Part shown: piece after piece, positions 33,309 to 45,800 of the stretch
Layout of the letters: each line of letters opens with the position of its first letter
Position numbering within the stretch: position 1 is the stretch's first letter
Assembly (NCBI GenBank): GCA_022578965.1
Contig: MU400618.1
Coordinates: 62,001-126,000, forward strand
Source of the DNA: Xylaria sp. FL1777
Lineage: Eukaryota > Ascomycota > Sordariomycetes > Xylariales > Xylariaceae
Length of the DNA stretch: 64,000 bases
Direction: 5' to 3'
The notes under the pieces: model-generated
The model's database searches: none
Seen by the model: only the letters and a program-made list of their open reading frames with translations
What the model was told of the DNA's origin: nothing
Position numbers and translations under genes: made by a program

Positions 33309-34916
33309 AACGCCTCCCAGGATATACTTTAGACACGGAGCAAACCGGACATGGGATAGACTGGGGAGAATAAGGACATTGGGGGGCCGAGGCTAAAGCC
33401 GAGAGTTATAATAAGAGGGATGGTAAAATACGGCCCTATCTGTACTACATATTTTCCTGCGCTGCTGAGGAACGGCTTCCCACGCCTCGGTCCCCATGAT
33501 TTTATGATTGCATTGCTTCCAGAGAAGCCACTGGATAGATTTCCTTGTGTTCTCTGTGTACATCTATGCTTATACCAATTAAGACTTTCTAGATGTCTCT
33601 ACAGGGCCACGCTTGATAAGCGTGTTCGCCATATGAATCTCAAATACCCGTGAAATACCCAATGCGTTTACAAGCTTGGATGATTCGCTAGTTAACTATC
33701 TGTTAGATAACCCTACTTGAGACCCGAGTTATGCACTGCAAAATATTGCCTCGAGATATTTGTTCGATGTCCACGATTATAACATATAACAGGAGTCTTT
33801 GAATAGGGGCAAGATTATAAATAATAGGTCAGCAGTCCAGGCATAGAAGCAAGCTCTATATTTTCAACATGGCGTATTGTTTTGTATAGCATACATAGTA
33901 CATGGGAAATTCAATAAATATTCGAAAGTTGATGTTCCCTAGCTCCTCGGTTCAGTCGAAATACTAATTCCCCAAAGGCGAAAAGTAACTTGGGTTACAT
34001 ACCTGTTGAACTTTAAACCAGGGCTACTATCCCCCCTTTTCTTTCTTATATCCACAACTCTTGATACTTATCATAACTCCAATCTTCTATTCTCATTTAA
34101 CTAACCCTTGCACAGCGCATGAAACTTAACATCACATTAAAGCAACTAACAAGAGACTATTATAATACCTCACACAAGATATGCTCCAGAACGGGAGGAT
34201 AAAGGATACACTAAGCTTGGGCTACATGCCTCACAACTATCAACACCGCATCAATATATGCTAGAAAACCAGCTAATATTCCAGGCAAAGCTACGAGGTA
34301 TGTTTATAGAAGCGAGACTTGAGCAAAAAACCAATACAGATGCAAGAACTTACAGCGAGTACTAAACTTTAAAAGTCTATCGGAATATTTTTTTTGGGTT
34401 TTGGGTACAGCTAGAACACAGTATTGCGTTTAGCCATAGGACTTTATTTTCTATTCGGGCATTTTTGACATCTCTGTAGCTTTTTCAAAGGCCTACTAGT
34501 CTTTCCAGCCTGTATTCCTCGAATATCCTTAATAAGATCACTTATCATGAGCTATTGAACTTGACCTCAGTGCCATAGCCCCGCTGAGTGGTCGTTATCA
34601 GGGGCTCTTAACTAAGTACCTAAGTAGCGATAAGAATATAAGGATAAGGTACCTTACCCGCCAGGACCAGCTAGCTTACCTACTTACTTACATGGCCCCT
34701 GCTTGGCATTGACAGGTGAGTGGGTTCGCAGAGCAAACATGCGAATTGGATACGTATACATGTACCTTTAGAGACAGGTAGCTTCCAGCAGCGCATCCAG
34801 TCCTCTGGCAAGTCCACCACTCAACCCTCGACCTCCCAAAGCCAATTCACTCATGCCAACATAGATGTGACGCCGTCCAACACCCCATCGCCGCATCGTC
34901 GCACCCTCTCCGCACA
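33309..34916. promoter_or_regulatory. intergenic region upstream of STT3
   Basis: A 1.6 kb spacer between two plus-strand genes. It is AT-rich, with TACCTACTTACTTAC-type words at 34615-34690 shortly before STT3. No gene is seen. Confidence 0.45.
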
Positions 34917-37513
34917 ATGGCCGTCGCTCAAGGCGCCGGCTCGAAACTGCCCGAGCTGCTGGTCTCGCTTGGCAAGAACGAGAGCACCAAGACATTGCTG
35001 AAGGTCATCATCCTGGCCATCATCGCCGCCGCCGCCGTTGCGAGCCGTCTCTTCTCCGTCATACGTATGTGTCTTCTGCTCTGCTCTGCTATGCTCTGCT
35101 CGGCCGCCTGTTCGGGCGATCCGAGAATCCAGAAACCTCTGGGCTTTGGACTTTTGGCTAACGTAGTCTGTTCGTTGTCTCGTGTAGGCTTTGAGAGTAT
35201 CATCCACGAATGTAAGTCCACTACTACCACACTCCCTCTCTCTCCTTGTCTCTGCTTCTCTCTATTAAATAAATTTAATCTAATTATGAATCTCTATGAC
35301 AGTCGATCCGTGGTTCAACTTCCGCGCTACCAAATACCTCGTCGCCAATGGATTCTACCAGTTCTGGGACTGGTTTGACGACCGAACATGGCATCCGCTG
35401 GGACGCGTCACTGGTGGCACTCTGTACCCCGGCCTCATGGTCACCAGCGGTGTCATCTACCACCTGCTGCGCTTCCTCACCGTCCCTGTCGACATTCGAA
35501 ACATCTGCGTGCTGTTAGCCCCGGCCTTCTCTGGCCTAACCGCCTACGCTGCCTACCTCCTTACCAATGAGATGACAACCTCGTCGTCTGCAGGCCTTCT
35601 CGCCGCTGCTTTTATGGGCATCACTCCCGGTTACATCTCGCGCTCTGTCGCCGGTTCCTATGACAACGAAGCTATCGCCATTTTCCTTCTCGTCTTCACC
35701 TTCTTTCTATGGATCAAGGCCCTGAAGCTAGGCTCTGTCCTCTGGGGTGCCCTCTGCGCTCTCTTCTACGGCTACATGGTAGCCTCATGGGGCGGCTACG
35801 CCTTCATTACTTGCCTCGTTCCGCTTCATGCTTTCGTTCTCATCTGTATGGGAAGATTCAGCATGCGCCTCTATGTCGCATATACCACGTGGTATGCTCT
35901 AGGGACGTTAGCCAGCATGCAGATTCCTTTTGTTGGCTTCTTGCCTGTTCGTACTAGCGAGCATATGCCCGCGCTGGGTGAGTATCATGTTGCGCGCTAG
36001 GACTCGATGAGATAATTCCCTTACTGATACCAATTAGGCATATTTGGCTTCCTCCAACTTGTCGCCTTCCTCGAATATGTTCGATCCGCTATTCCGAGTC
36101 GCCAATTCCAAACCTTCTTGTATGTGGGCTTAGGTGGCATCTTCGGTGTTGGTCTCCTGGGGCTCGTTGGCCTCACAGCTGGAGGTTATATTGCGCCCTG
36201 GTCTGGCCGATTCTACTCTCTTTGGGATACGGGATATGCCAAGATCCATATCCCTATTATTGCATCTGTCTCAGAACATCAACCGACTGCCTGGCCAGCT
36301 TTCTTTTTCGATCTTAACATGTTGATCTGGCTATTCCCAGCTGGTGTGTACATGTGCTTCCAAAAACTGGAGGACGAGCATGTATTTATCATTGTTTATG
36401 CTCTGTTCGGTAGCTACTTTGCGGGTGTCATGGTGCGCTTGATGCTTACTCTCACACCCGTTGTGTGTGTAGCTGCTGCAATCGCTGCGTCTCAGCTCCT
36501 TGATACATACCTGCAGTACAAGTCTCCTGAGGTTGTCGATAATAAGGAAGAAGAATCCTCGGACGGGAACGCCAAGAAGTCATCCAAGCAAAATTCGCTA
36601 CGGTCAACCTCTCAACCCGTGGTTGGTATTTACAATCTCTTGTCCAAGGCTTTCATTGCCGGCGCCATGACGCTATTCCTCCTTATTTTCGTTCAGCACT
36701 GCACTTGGGTCACTTCCAATGCATACTCTTCTCCGTCAGTCGTTCTGGCTAGCCGAATGCCGGATGGTAGCCAGCACATCATTGATGATTATCGCGAGGC
36801 TTATCAATGGCTTCGACAAAACACCAAGGAAGACGCCAAGATCATGTCGTGGTGGGACTACGGCTATCAGATTGGTGGAATGGCCGATCGGCCTACCCTA
36901 GTCGACAACAATACTTGGAACAACACACATATTGCTACTGTTGGCAAGGCGATGAGTTCCCGCGAAGAAGTCGCCTATCCCATCATGCGCCAGCATGAGG
37001 TCGACTACGTCTTGGTTGTCTTTGGCGGCCTTCTCGGTTACTCCGGTGACGATATCAATAAGTTCCTGTGGATGGTAAGAATTGCCGAGGGGATCTGGCC
37101 AGATGAGGTCAAAGAGCGCGACTTCTTTACTCCTCGTGGCGAGTACAAGATTGACGCCGATGCCTCGGAGACTATGAAGAATAGCTTGATGTGAGTTGAG
37201 TCGTTTATGGAGTGTATGACCATAAGCTAATCATTTAAATAGGTATAAGATGTCATACTACAACTATGCCTCACTGTTTCCCGCGGGACAGGCTCAGGAC
37301 CGTGTACGCGGTGCACGACTCCCTGATCAGAGTCCTGTTCTCAACAGCTTGGAGGAAGCTTATACATCAGAGAATTGGATCATACGAATTTATAAAGTCA
37401 AAGACCTTGACAACGTTGGACGAGATCATGCTGCTGCTGCTTCATTTGAAAGGGGCCACAAGAAAAAGAAGGCCATTAAGAAGCGCGGGCCAAGAGTGCT
37501 CAGGGCGGAATAA
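34917..37513 (+). CDS. STT3: oligosaccharyltransferase catalytic subunit STT3
   Basis: Five exons: 34917-35064, 35188-35211 (24 nt), 35303-35977, 36038-37190 and 37243-37513, giving 756 aa. STT3 transfers the lipid-linked oligosaccharide to asparagine in the ER lumen. A cytosolic N-terminus precedes the first transmembrane helix ([20 protein letters not shown]); the tiny exon 2 gives RFESIIHE, and exon 3 opens [13 protein letters not shown] with the first metal-binding Asp. [11 protein letters not shown] carries the second acidic motif, and about a dozen hydrophobic helices follow. The lumenal domain holds the sequon-reading motif WWDYG (in [12 protein letters not shown], about residue 552) followed by [10 protein letters not shown]. 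The very basic C-terminus ([17 protein letters not shown]) faces the cytosol. All splice phases agree with the family. Confidence 0.97.
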
Positions 37514-38511
37514 AGAGGTGAATGTGACGAGATTTCACTATCCCATCAAGGGTTCCAAGTGGACCATTTGTGAAGGCATTTCTTAACAGTGTATTTCGGG
37601 CCTAATTGGAAGACAAAAGCAGCCCTCATGACGGTGGCGCACATTGTAAAAACAGTGAATAAATGAATGAGTTCTCCATATCTAGGCGGATCTACTATGT
37701 CCGTCTCCTGCCCTAAATGAGAAGTTTAGTTAAGCTAAAAGCACCTGTTGTAGAGCTTGGTGTGCTATATATATGGGGTGTTTGTACTACACAGGCGTGC
37801 ATATAGACGGGTCAGGTATAACTACAAAACCCATTTGCATATCAGGCAGTAACGGATCGATGAGCAGGAGAGACATCAGGCACTAGGTACAGAATACAAT
37901 TCATGCATCTATTTTTGAGGCTGCTAAGTTGAGGCAAAAGCTATACCATCATAGTAGGCAGGCTAACAAAACAAGCCTCCTGCCTATGTTTTCCTACTGT
38001 CCTGCACGTATCTATCTCTCTGCTCATTGCGATATTCCATCATCCGGCACCACGACCTCCAGCTTCCCACGCCACACACTCTTTTCTTTTTGCTTCCTAT
38101 CAAAATAGTATACACAGGATTCCAAGCCTGCATTTTTGGCTCCCCGTATTTTTTGATTCTATCTCATGTGTGTGTGTGTGTTTCTTTCGTGCTTATTAGT
38201 GCTCTCCGTCAGTCAGTCGGACAGGCAGACATGCTCTCGAGGCAAAAGCTCAGCACTAACAACAAGCAGTCAAGCAGTATGACGAAACGAAACGAAACGA
38301 AACGTCAAAACATGGTGACGGTAGCGGAAATTACAGTAGCGGGATCAAATATCCCGCGGTATTCAAACAATGTGGTTTTCAACATGTCCAGCCATTGTAT
38401 TTGCCACTGGACAGCACAGCTGATGGCTGCTTGTCATGGCAAATATCCGGTGGACGATTATGAGTCCCGTCACCAGTACGGGTGATTCGTTGTTAAAAAG
38501 AGCCCGTTTGA
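37514..38511. other. convergent intergenic region, STT3 / zinc-ribbon gene
   Basis: About 1 kb between convergent 3' ends. It contains a (GT)n run near 38167-38182 and a short (ACGAA)n tract at 38282-38304. A 152-codon plus-strand frame across this area has microsatellite-derived composition and no similarity, so I do not call it. Confidence 0.5.
38282..38304. repeat. (ACGAA)n microsatellite
   Basis: Four pentanucleotide units in the STT3 downstream spacer. Confidence 0.85.
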
Positions 38512-41500
38512 TCAAGCTGATAAAAGCCGCGTAAAGCCGCGCAGGCGATGACCATCGGCTACTCGGGCAGGAGTATCTCGTACAAGCTCGTCCGTTGAAT
38601 GGCCGGTGTGGCCGACAAGGGAAGACCCAACAGGCGATGGACAGTAGTCGGTGTTATCATCGTCATCTCTTCCGCGATGCGGATCGTTGTACAAGTTGTT
38701 CTTCAGACGCTCTGAAAGCTTAAGTGTGCGGCTACTTGAATGCTTCGCATGAGCTATGGTGAGCTCAGTAGGTGATTTCGATTTTGCAAGTTTCTGCTGG
38801 CGCTCTTTCTCGCTAGAGAACTCTACACGTGATGTTAGAAAATATCACTTACCAAGGAAACTCGATTTATACAATGCCATTTAAAACGTACCAATTCGTT
38901 TGGTAGGCTTATGAGCCTCCGTTTTCCTCTGTATCTCGGCCTCTGTGATGCTGAGGGTGGCGATATCATCGTCGCTATGGTCCGAATCGGAATTATAGCT
39001 CACTATCGATATGTTACTTTTCGTGGCATAACTAGACATTGGAAAGGCGGAGGTCGCTGAGCCTGAGAGGGACCCTGAGAGGCTATCAAAGAGCTTACCC
39101 GCAAATGCCAGGTCTCGCTCAGCCCTCTCCTCCGCCTCCCACTCCAGATCTGTTTGATTCTCCGACCAGAAATCGTTCATGACGTGAGGGAAGTGGGAAT
39201 TACTAATGTAGGGCACATCCATGGGAGTCAACGGCTCATCCCACCTGAAGGCGGCCTTGGGCTCACCAGCTGTCTCCAGCGTGTTATAACTCGGTCGCTG
39301 TCGGCTGCCGTTTCCAGGATGGGGAAGTCGGTGGAGTGGCTCTGTCTGCTCTAAATTGATCTGAGAACCGTGGTTCAATAGAGTTTGGGGCCCCATAGAA
39401 GGAAAGTTAGGATGAGAGTGATTGGTGGACTTGTCGGCAGTCTCCCTCGACACAACCTTTGAGCCTGTCGCCACTGGTGTTCTCGAGGACTTATTCGCGG
39501 AGACATGTACACGAAGACCGTTAGAATCACTAGGTACGCCCGTATGATTGGCGGCTTCCATAGAAAATAGGTGGTGCTTCTTCACCCCTTCCTTGGTATC
39601 ATCTTGAGCAGTTACTTGTTTCGCAGTTCTGCGTGTCTCCTTGGGAATAGTCCTATTTGAAGGGTTTAGAAATGTTTCCATTTCAACAGGTTGCGACATT
39701 GGGGCCTCTGCCGTAACACCATTTGCATCTAAACAAAGTGAGTTATCGAGGGTACGCGCCAAATCATTCGGATCCGTTGATGTAGCATAGTCGATGTCGA
39801 TTGTTCTACTATCTGGCCGTGGCCGTGAAATGCGAGTCCGAGATTGAGAGAAGGCTGGCTTGCTGTGACTCGAAGTTCGAATTTTCCCCTCATTCTTAAC
39901 TTTGCCAGGCTCCTTCTCCTCACGCACAAGGGGCGAATCGTGCTTTGTACTCCATGAATCCTCACTATCACGTCTCGGCCGAGACAGAGCTACTCTTTTA
40001 GCTTGTTGTACAGGTCCTCTACTGGACCTATCATTTCGGCGGCGGACTGAAGATGTGGGAGGTTCATGAACAAAATGAGTTGCACATAAATCTAATGCGG
40101 GTGTCGATGCTCTTGATCTTGATTCTTCGGCGGAAGAAGCTGAACTTGGCCGTGGAGGGAAATGATTGGAGGCAATTTTACGGGAGAAAAGCCTCGAAAA
40201 AGGTCCAAATCGGTTGGACTTCTTGATCCAACGAGGTCCGTGACGAGATTGCTCGTAACTATATTTCCCTTCGGCAATGGTGTGGCCCTCATCAGAACTC
40301 GGCCAAGGCACACTGGCTTCTTTGCGATTCTATCCTAGTTTGTTAGCTTCCTGTGAGTGACAGATGACATGTGTTTAGAGCAGACCTTTCTATGAGAAGG
40401 GCCGCTAATGCGGTCCCCATCGGAAGTATCGCAGTCCGTATCCGCCGCATCCTTTAGGCAGTTATAACAATAATTCAAGGATGGCATCTCCCCTCTCTTT
40501 AGGGGATGTGCCTTCTGGTATCGCGCAGATCGCTTCTTACCACATCCAGCGCAGACATGAACATGACGGATCCGCTTACTAAGACGTTGTCTCAGGTCTT
40601 CGTTATATTTGGATTTCTCCTGTATCTGTCTTGCTTCCGCGGATGGGTTTTCATTTTGGTGGACTTGCTTGGAGACTTTCTTGGCATTGCCGACCTGTGT
40701 TGTATCCTGTCGAGATATTCGGCTCCGGCCAGTTGCCATGGGGTTGGTCTGAAGCCATTGCTGCTGTGGTGGTGGCGGAGGAGGTGGTATATTAGTCAAC
40801 TGAACAGCCGGTGTAGCTTGCATGAACGGGTTCTGAGCGGCTTGTGTTTGTCTAAATTGCTGGTGATGTGGCAGCATAGGCATTGCAACAGTCTGAGGCA
40901 TGGGGATTCCTAAATGATTAGGATATTGGGCTGCCATATGATACGGATTTCCCCAGTTCGACGCGCTCTGGAACATGGGAGTACCATTGTAAGAATAGCT
41001 AGGCATATGAGTAGGCTGACAAGCTGCGCTATGGTAATTCATCGGAAAGGGAGTTACGCCAATGTTCACCATCGGGTGGTTATGCCATGCCGTAGCGCAT
41101 GGAGGCGGCGGTGGTGGTGGTGGGATATGATGCTGAGGGAGTGCTTGAGGCTGCAGAAATGATGAGTTTGCTCTGCGACGCAGGGTTGAAATACCTTGGT
41201 CGCCGTATGGGACCACCACAGTAGGGAGAGTTGTGGACGAAGAGTTCCTGCTATTCATATAGTTACAGGCTGCAGGTGACTCAGTATCATCATATCTATA
41301 CACTTCTTGGCTTTGTCGGGGTGTATTTCGGGCAGTAATCAAGCCCGAGCTCTGAGATGCCGCACTCACTGGCCGGACCGATCCTTCATAGTCTCTACGA
41401 GACGGAACACCGAAGCTTTGTCCTAGAATATCGAAGCCAAAGTCTTGCAGAAGTTTGCCAGTCTTCTTTCGACCAAAAGCTGGCTTTCCATCTTTGGTTT

Positions 41501-41852
41501 GTGTGAGGTAGACATGGTCTTTTGTAGGGAAGAAGAGAGCATCGTCATCTGTGTCTGGCAAAAGCGGCTGCGGAGTGATAGAGCCACTGCTCCTAGACAA
41601 TGTGTTAGTTCGTTGGCCTATTGCTAGTATGACAGGTGAAATGAGACTGCATTGAAAGGAGAGAGGTTTAAGCGAGCAGTCACAGAGACTTTCGTGGTAA
41701 CCGCAGTCCAAGGCGATAGAGAATAACGCAGCCAGATCAGTAGATCTGGGCTAGAAGACAGTGCTAATGGCAGACAATCACAACTTAACCTGCTAATAAT
41801 GTAGGGTAGGCACTTACTGGGAGCGAGCACGTCCTTTAGTAAACAGACCCAT
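38512..41852 (-). CDS. large disordered protein with a putative C4 zinc ribbon, function unknown
   Basis: Four exons: 41852-41818, 41592-40386, 40329-38892 and 38822-38512, coding for 996 aa. The first exon is only 35 nt (MGLFTKGRARSQ). A conserved-looking N-terminal block follows (DDALFFPTKDHVYLTQTKDG, LLQDFGFDILGQSFGVPSRR), then a long Pro/Gln/His-rich stretch with polyproline runs (two of eight prolines or so). At about residues 370-410 there is CAGC, 23 residues, then CYNC, flanked by basic residues: a plausible C4 zinc site of the form C-x2-C-x23-C-x2-C. The rest is Ser/Thr-rich and charged with a WEAEERAERDLAFAGKLFDS segment, an acidic stretch before intron 3 (DSDHSDDDIATLS), and a basic helix (KERQQKLAKSKSP). 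I do not recognise a named family. Intron 2 is 56 nt with a GCTAAC branch site. Confidence 0.75.
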
Positions 41853-42873
41853 CACCTAGCAGTGTGACCCCCGTTAGGAGGTCTGAACGGAAGGCACCGG
41901 AGTTAGTCAAGATGTTGAGTTCACGGTATGCTTGGTGGCGTCGTCTGAAGGTCAAAAGCACGGATCAGGTCTGGTGTAGATGGAGTTCTGGGTGGTTGAA
42001 GAAAGCGCAAATGCCTCTTGAGGCCGGTAGAAAGTGAATGGGCGAAGGGGTTAGAACTGGATGGGGTGGATGTGATGACAACAACAACACTCAGCATACA
42101 GGATAACTTTCGAGAACGAAAGAAGGAGTCTAAGATGTGGAGCGAGTGAAGTTTGGTGAAGAGTGAGGAAGGGATGAGGAGAAGGATAACACGGAAGTGG
42201 TGGTGGTGACGGTGATGGCGGCGGCGGCGATTTTGAGAAGCTAGCAGTGTCCAGCAGAGATAAAAAAATAATTACGTGCACGCACAAAAAGTATTGAACG
42301 CTATCGATTATACCTTTTGCCCGGCTTGAAATAAATAAGGAGGTACCTTAGGTATTGTTTCGTAGGTACATTCCCCCATTGTTGCCATATTGTTGTTGCT
42401 GTGCAAACAAGATGGGGGTGGATATTATGTCCCAAGTCTTTCAGAGAACATGTACATTGGCCCATGGGGTGTCCTTTAAATTAGGTATAATACTGGAAGG
42501 AATCACCGTAATAGTGACATTGAATATTGTTCTATTTGATAGTGTCTTTGACTTCGTAGGTAGATTTAATATGCTCACTTTGTCACTACATCAAAGTTGA
42601 TGATGGTACATGACTTATTCCCATCCAGTAGTATCCTTACAAGATCCTCTTTTTCCCCTAAATGCATGCCACTCTCTCTATCTCATATTGGATATATTAA
42701 AATAGACCAATGGCTAGTCAGCCATGTTAACCCGTCGCTTGATAGCTAGCTTTTGGTCGAAACTATATTCCTATCAATAATTCAGTCCGACTGTATCCTC
42801 CGGAGATCTGGAAAAAAAGATCGATGCCTATAGCAGATGAAATAAAATCAAATGGCCATGTACTCGACCCCTA
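41853..42873. other. intergenic between two minus-strand genes
   Basis: A 1 kb spacer, pyrimidine/purine-skewed near 42130-42240 (probable 5' UTR/promoter of the zinc-ribbon gene), then AT-rich toward the RAD53-like stop. No gene is seen. Confidence 0.5.
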
Positions 42874-45800
42874 TCAGTCTCCTTGAATGCGGCTGGGCGG
42901 CGCAGATCGATGGACTAGTAGGCCGGGTCGAGTACGCTCAAGTCTATTGTTGGGATACATCTCACGAGAAGCTGGTCGTTCTAATCTACGAACCGCCTCC
43001 AAGCGCCTTTGTTCGAATCTTCGGCTACGCTCCTGCTCTCGGAGCATATTGCGCACTCTAATCTCCTGATCTATTTGCGCCTTTTCCTTAATCTTCAAAA
43101 AAGCAACTGATTTTTCGGCCTTGGGCCATAGACGGTCGAGCTTATTGGCCACAGATGGTGGCAAAAGGAGTGGTGGCTCGTCAGCCGGCCTCGTTCTCGA
43201 TGATCCGCCCCAGGAACATTCAAAGATGAGCCCTGCCTGGCCACGTGGATCATCACCTCCCCAGAACGAGATATAGTCTCCATTATATAGTTTCATCCAA
43301 TATTTGCATACTCCTCTGGCATCCTTTGAGTTATGGGGTGGAAGCGGACTCCCGTTGATGCGAATCCCACTGGTCGCTTTAGTCGCAATGTAGAACGCAT
43401 ACGTGTCTGGCTCCGGAGAAGCTCTTATTGTTCGACTTGTGGCCGACCGTGCTGGCTCCCACGGTCGCAAATCACCACTGGAAGCCTTGTAACCTTCCCT
43501 CCATAATATAACTCTGAAAGCATTCTTAGGCACTCTGGATTCTGTACCTAGTTCATAAACGACTGTATTGCTCATGTCTCGACCCCACGATAAGATCGGA
43601 TCTCGAAGAGGAATTGAAATATTTGACACTAAAGAAGTCGAAGTAGACTTGAAAAGCCCAACTTCAGTCTTGGGCTGATGGATCGTTGATAAAGATGACG
43701 ATGTGTCCAAAATATGTTCTTCGAGTGCCGAAGCATATAGCTGCGAGTCGAGCTGACTGTCGAGAGTGTCTACTAAAGCGGTTTGGGGTAAATCCCAGCC
43801 ACCCGGCTTCCCAGTTGATTCTGGTCGGGACGGACGTGCCCCAGCAGATTCTTTTTTATAATCATAAGTTGGAGGAAAGTATTTCATAGCTAGCTCCCAA
43901 AGCGCGGTTTTATTTTGCTCGAACTCTTCGTCCCTGTTCTGAGCAGCGACGGCGAAGGCGTCATACTGAAGCTGCGTCATTTCTGGGTAGTTTAGGTGCC
44001 AAGTACTTTCGTCATGAAGGTCCCAATACGTCTCTTTGGGCACGGGCAAATCAATTTGACGACCTGTGTCACCGTTACGTACTACCGGCATGCTGGCAAA
44101 TAAAATATCCTCATCCTTCAAATCGTCTACACTTGCTTCCGATTTTAGTCTTTTTAAGGACTGTCTGATATTTGCGCTTGACACATCGTATTCGTCACTC
44201 GTATCGTAATTTGGTTTTCTCTTGCTCGTGGTGAGACTGCTGATCGATGAAGATGTCAACCCTGGATCACCGCTGGCTACGGACTTCACATTTAGGTTCT
44301 TGAGGATAGAAGATGCACCACCCAAGCTTTGAGAACCCGTGCCAAATAGGGCACTACGGGAGTTGTCCTGCTGTGAAAGGTTGTCCGCGGCCGACACACT
44401 ATTCTGATTCGGGTGGACATTCCCCCGTGGAGTCGAAAAGTTTTCGGAGTCTTCGAAACTATCGCGGACTTCAGATCCGGGATATTCAGTCTCGCCGTAG
44501 CTCGTCCCTTCAGGGCTATCGCGGACCTCGGAGTCGCCAAAGTCCATATCGGATACGTCAAGATTTAAACGCTCATCAGGAATTACGCCCGAGCTGCCAA
44601 TGGCCGACACCTCCCCAAATAGCTTTGGAACATGAGCCTGTCCAATGGTGTGGTTCTCGTTTTCCTGTTCAAAATCCATAGAGAAGTCAGGCTCGGGCTC
44701 GCCAAGAGAGCTTTCACTTGAGCTCATGATTTGGGACGGATCTTTGTCATCAAGACTCAATTGCGAAGCTGACCGGCCCAACTCCTCGTCGAACTCCTTA
44801 TCGGGAGGATCGATGGTGTGGTTCAGCCAAGGATGAGAAGCGAGCTCGGCTATGGTGGCTCTAGTCTCCGGCCGCACATGAATCATACGGGACAGAAAAT
44901 GAATGCCATTATTTGAAACCATCGCCTGGTTTAAGGGCGCCCTATTCAGAGGCGTCTTCATGATATGGTCCAGCAATTCGGTGTATGTGACTCCATTTTT
45001 AACGGGGAAGGGTGGACTGCCGGTTAGCGTATAGAAGAGTACTCCGCCGAGAGACCAGATGTCTACCGCATGGCCATATCTTTCTCCGTTGACAGGCCGA
45101 CGGTGCTTTCTATTAGTCCGGTTGCCATAGTCGTCATATGACGAGTACTCCGTGTATACCTCGGGGGCGCAGTACAGCAGCGTGCCACAAAATGTCTTGA
45201 GGAATGTCTGCTCAGTATCTATCATTTTCGATAGTCCAAAATCCGTCAACTTGACGACAAGGGGATTGGTCGATTGAACGAGGATATTGTCTGGCTTGAC
45301 ATCACGGTGGGTAATCTTATTGTCATGCAGGTATCCAAGTGCATCGACCAATTGTCTAGCAATGACCCCAACATACAGCTCTGGGATAGAGCGTACTTCC
45401 TGAACGAGTTTTCCCAAGTCGCCACCAGGAATGTATTCCATGATAATAATAAATTGATGCGCATCCCATTCAAAATGTTCAATATACCGAACGATATTGA
45501 CCTGGACACGTTAGGACAATATAAGGCGATAGGATGGAAGCTTGCTTACATGATTTATTTTTTGCATAATTTTCATCTCATTTTCAACCTTCTGGTCTAG
45601 AACACCGTTTTTCATGAATTTCCGCTTGTCGAGCTCCTTTGCTGCGTAAGGGGAGCCGTCTACTCTAGAAGTAACTTTATGAACCGTCGCAAATGCTCCT
45701 TTCCCGATGACACCAACTCGAGCGTACTTATCGCCGCCACGCCACTCACGAGGAAGACGATTCGAGGTCCGAGCAAAACCCAGGGCGTTCTCAGCTTGAT

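Noticed and set aside
40335..41711. reading the 38.5-41.9 kb region as two separate genes
   Set aside because: A 56-nt intron with GCTAAC branch site joins the two frames exactly in phase, and short first and last exons complete a single 996 aa product.
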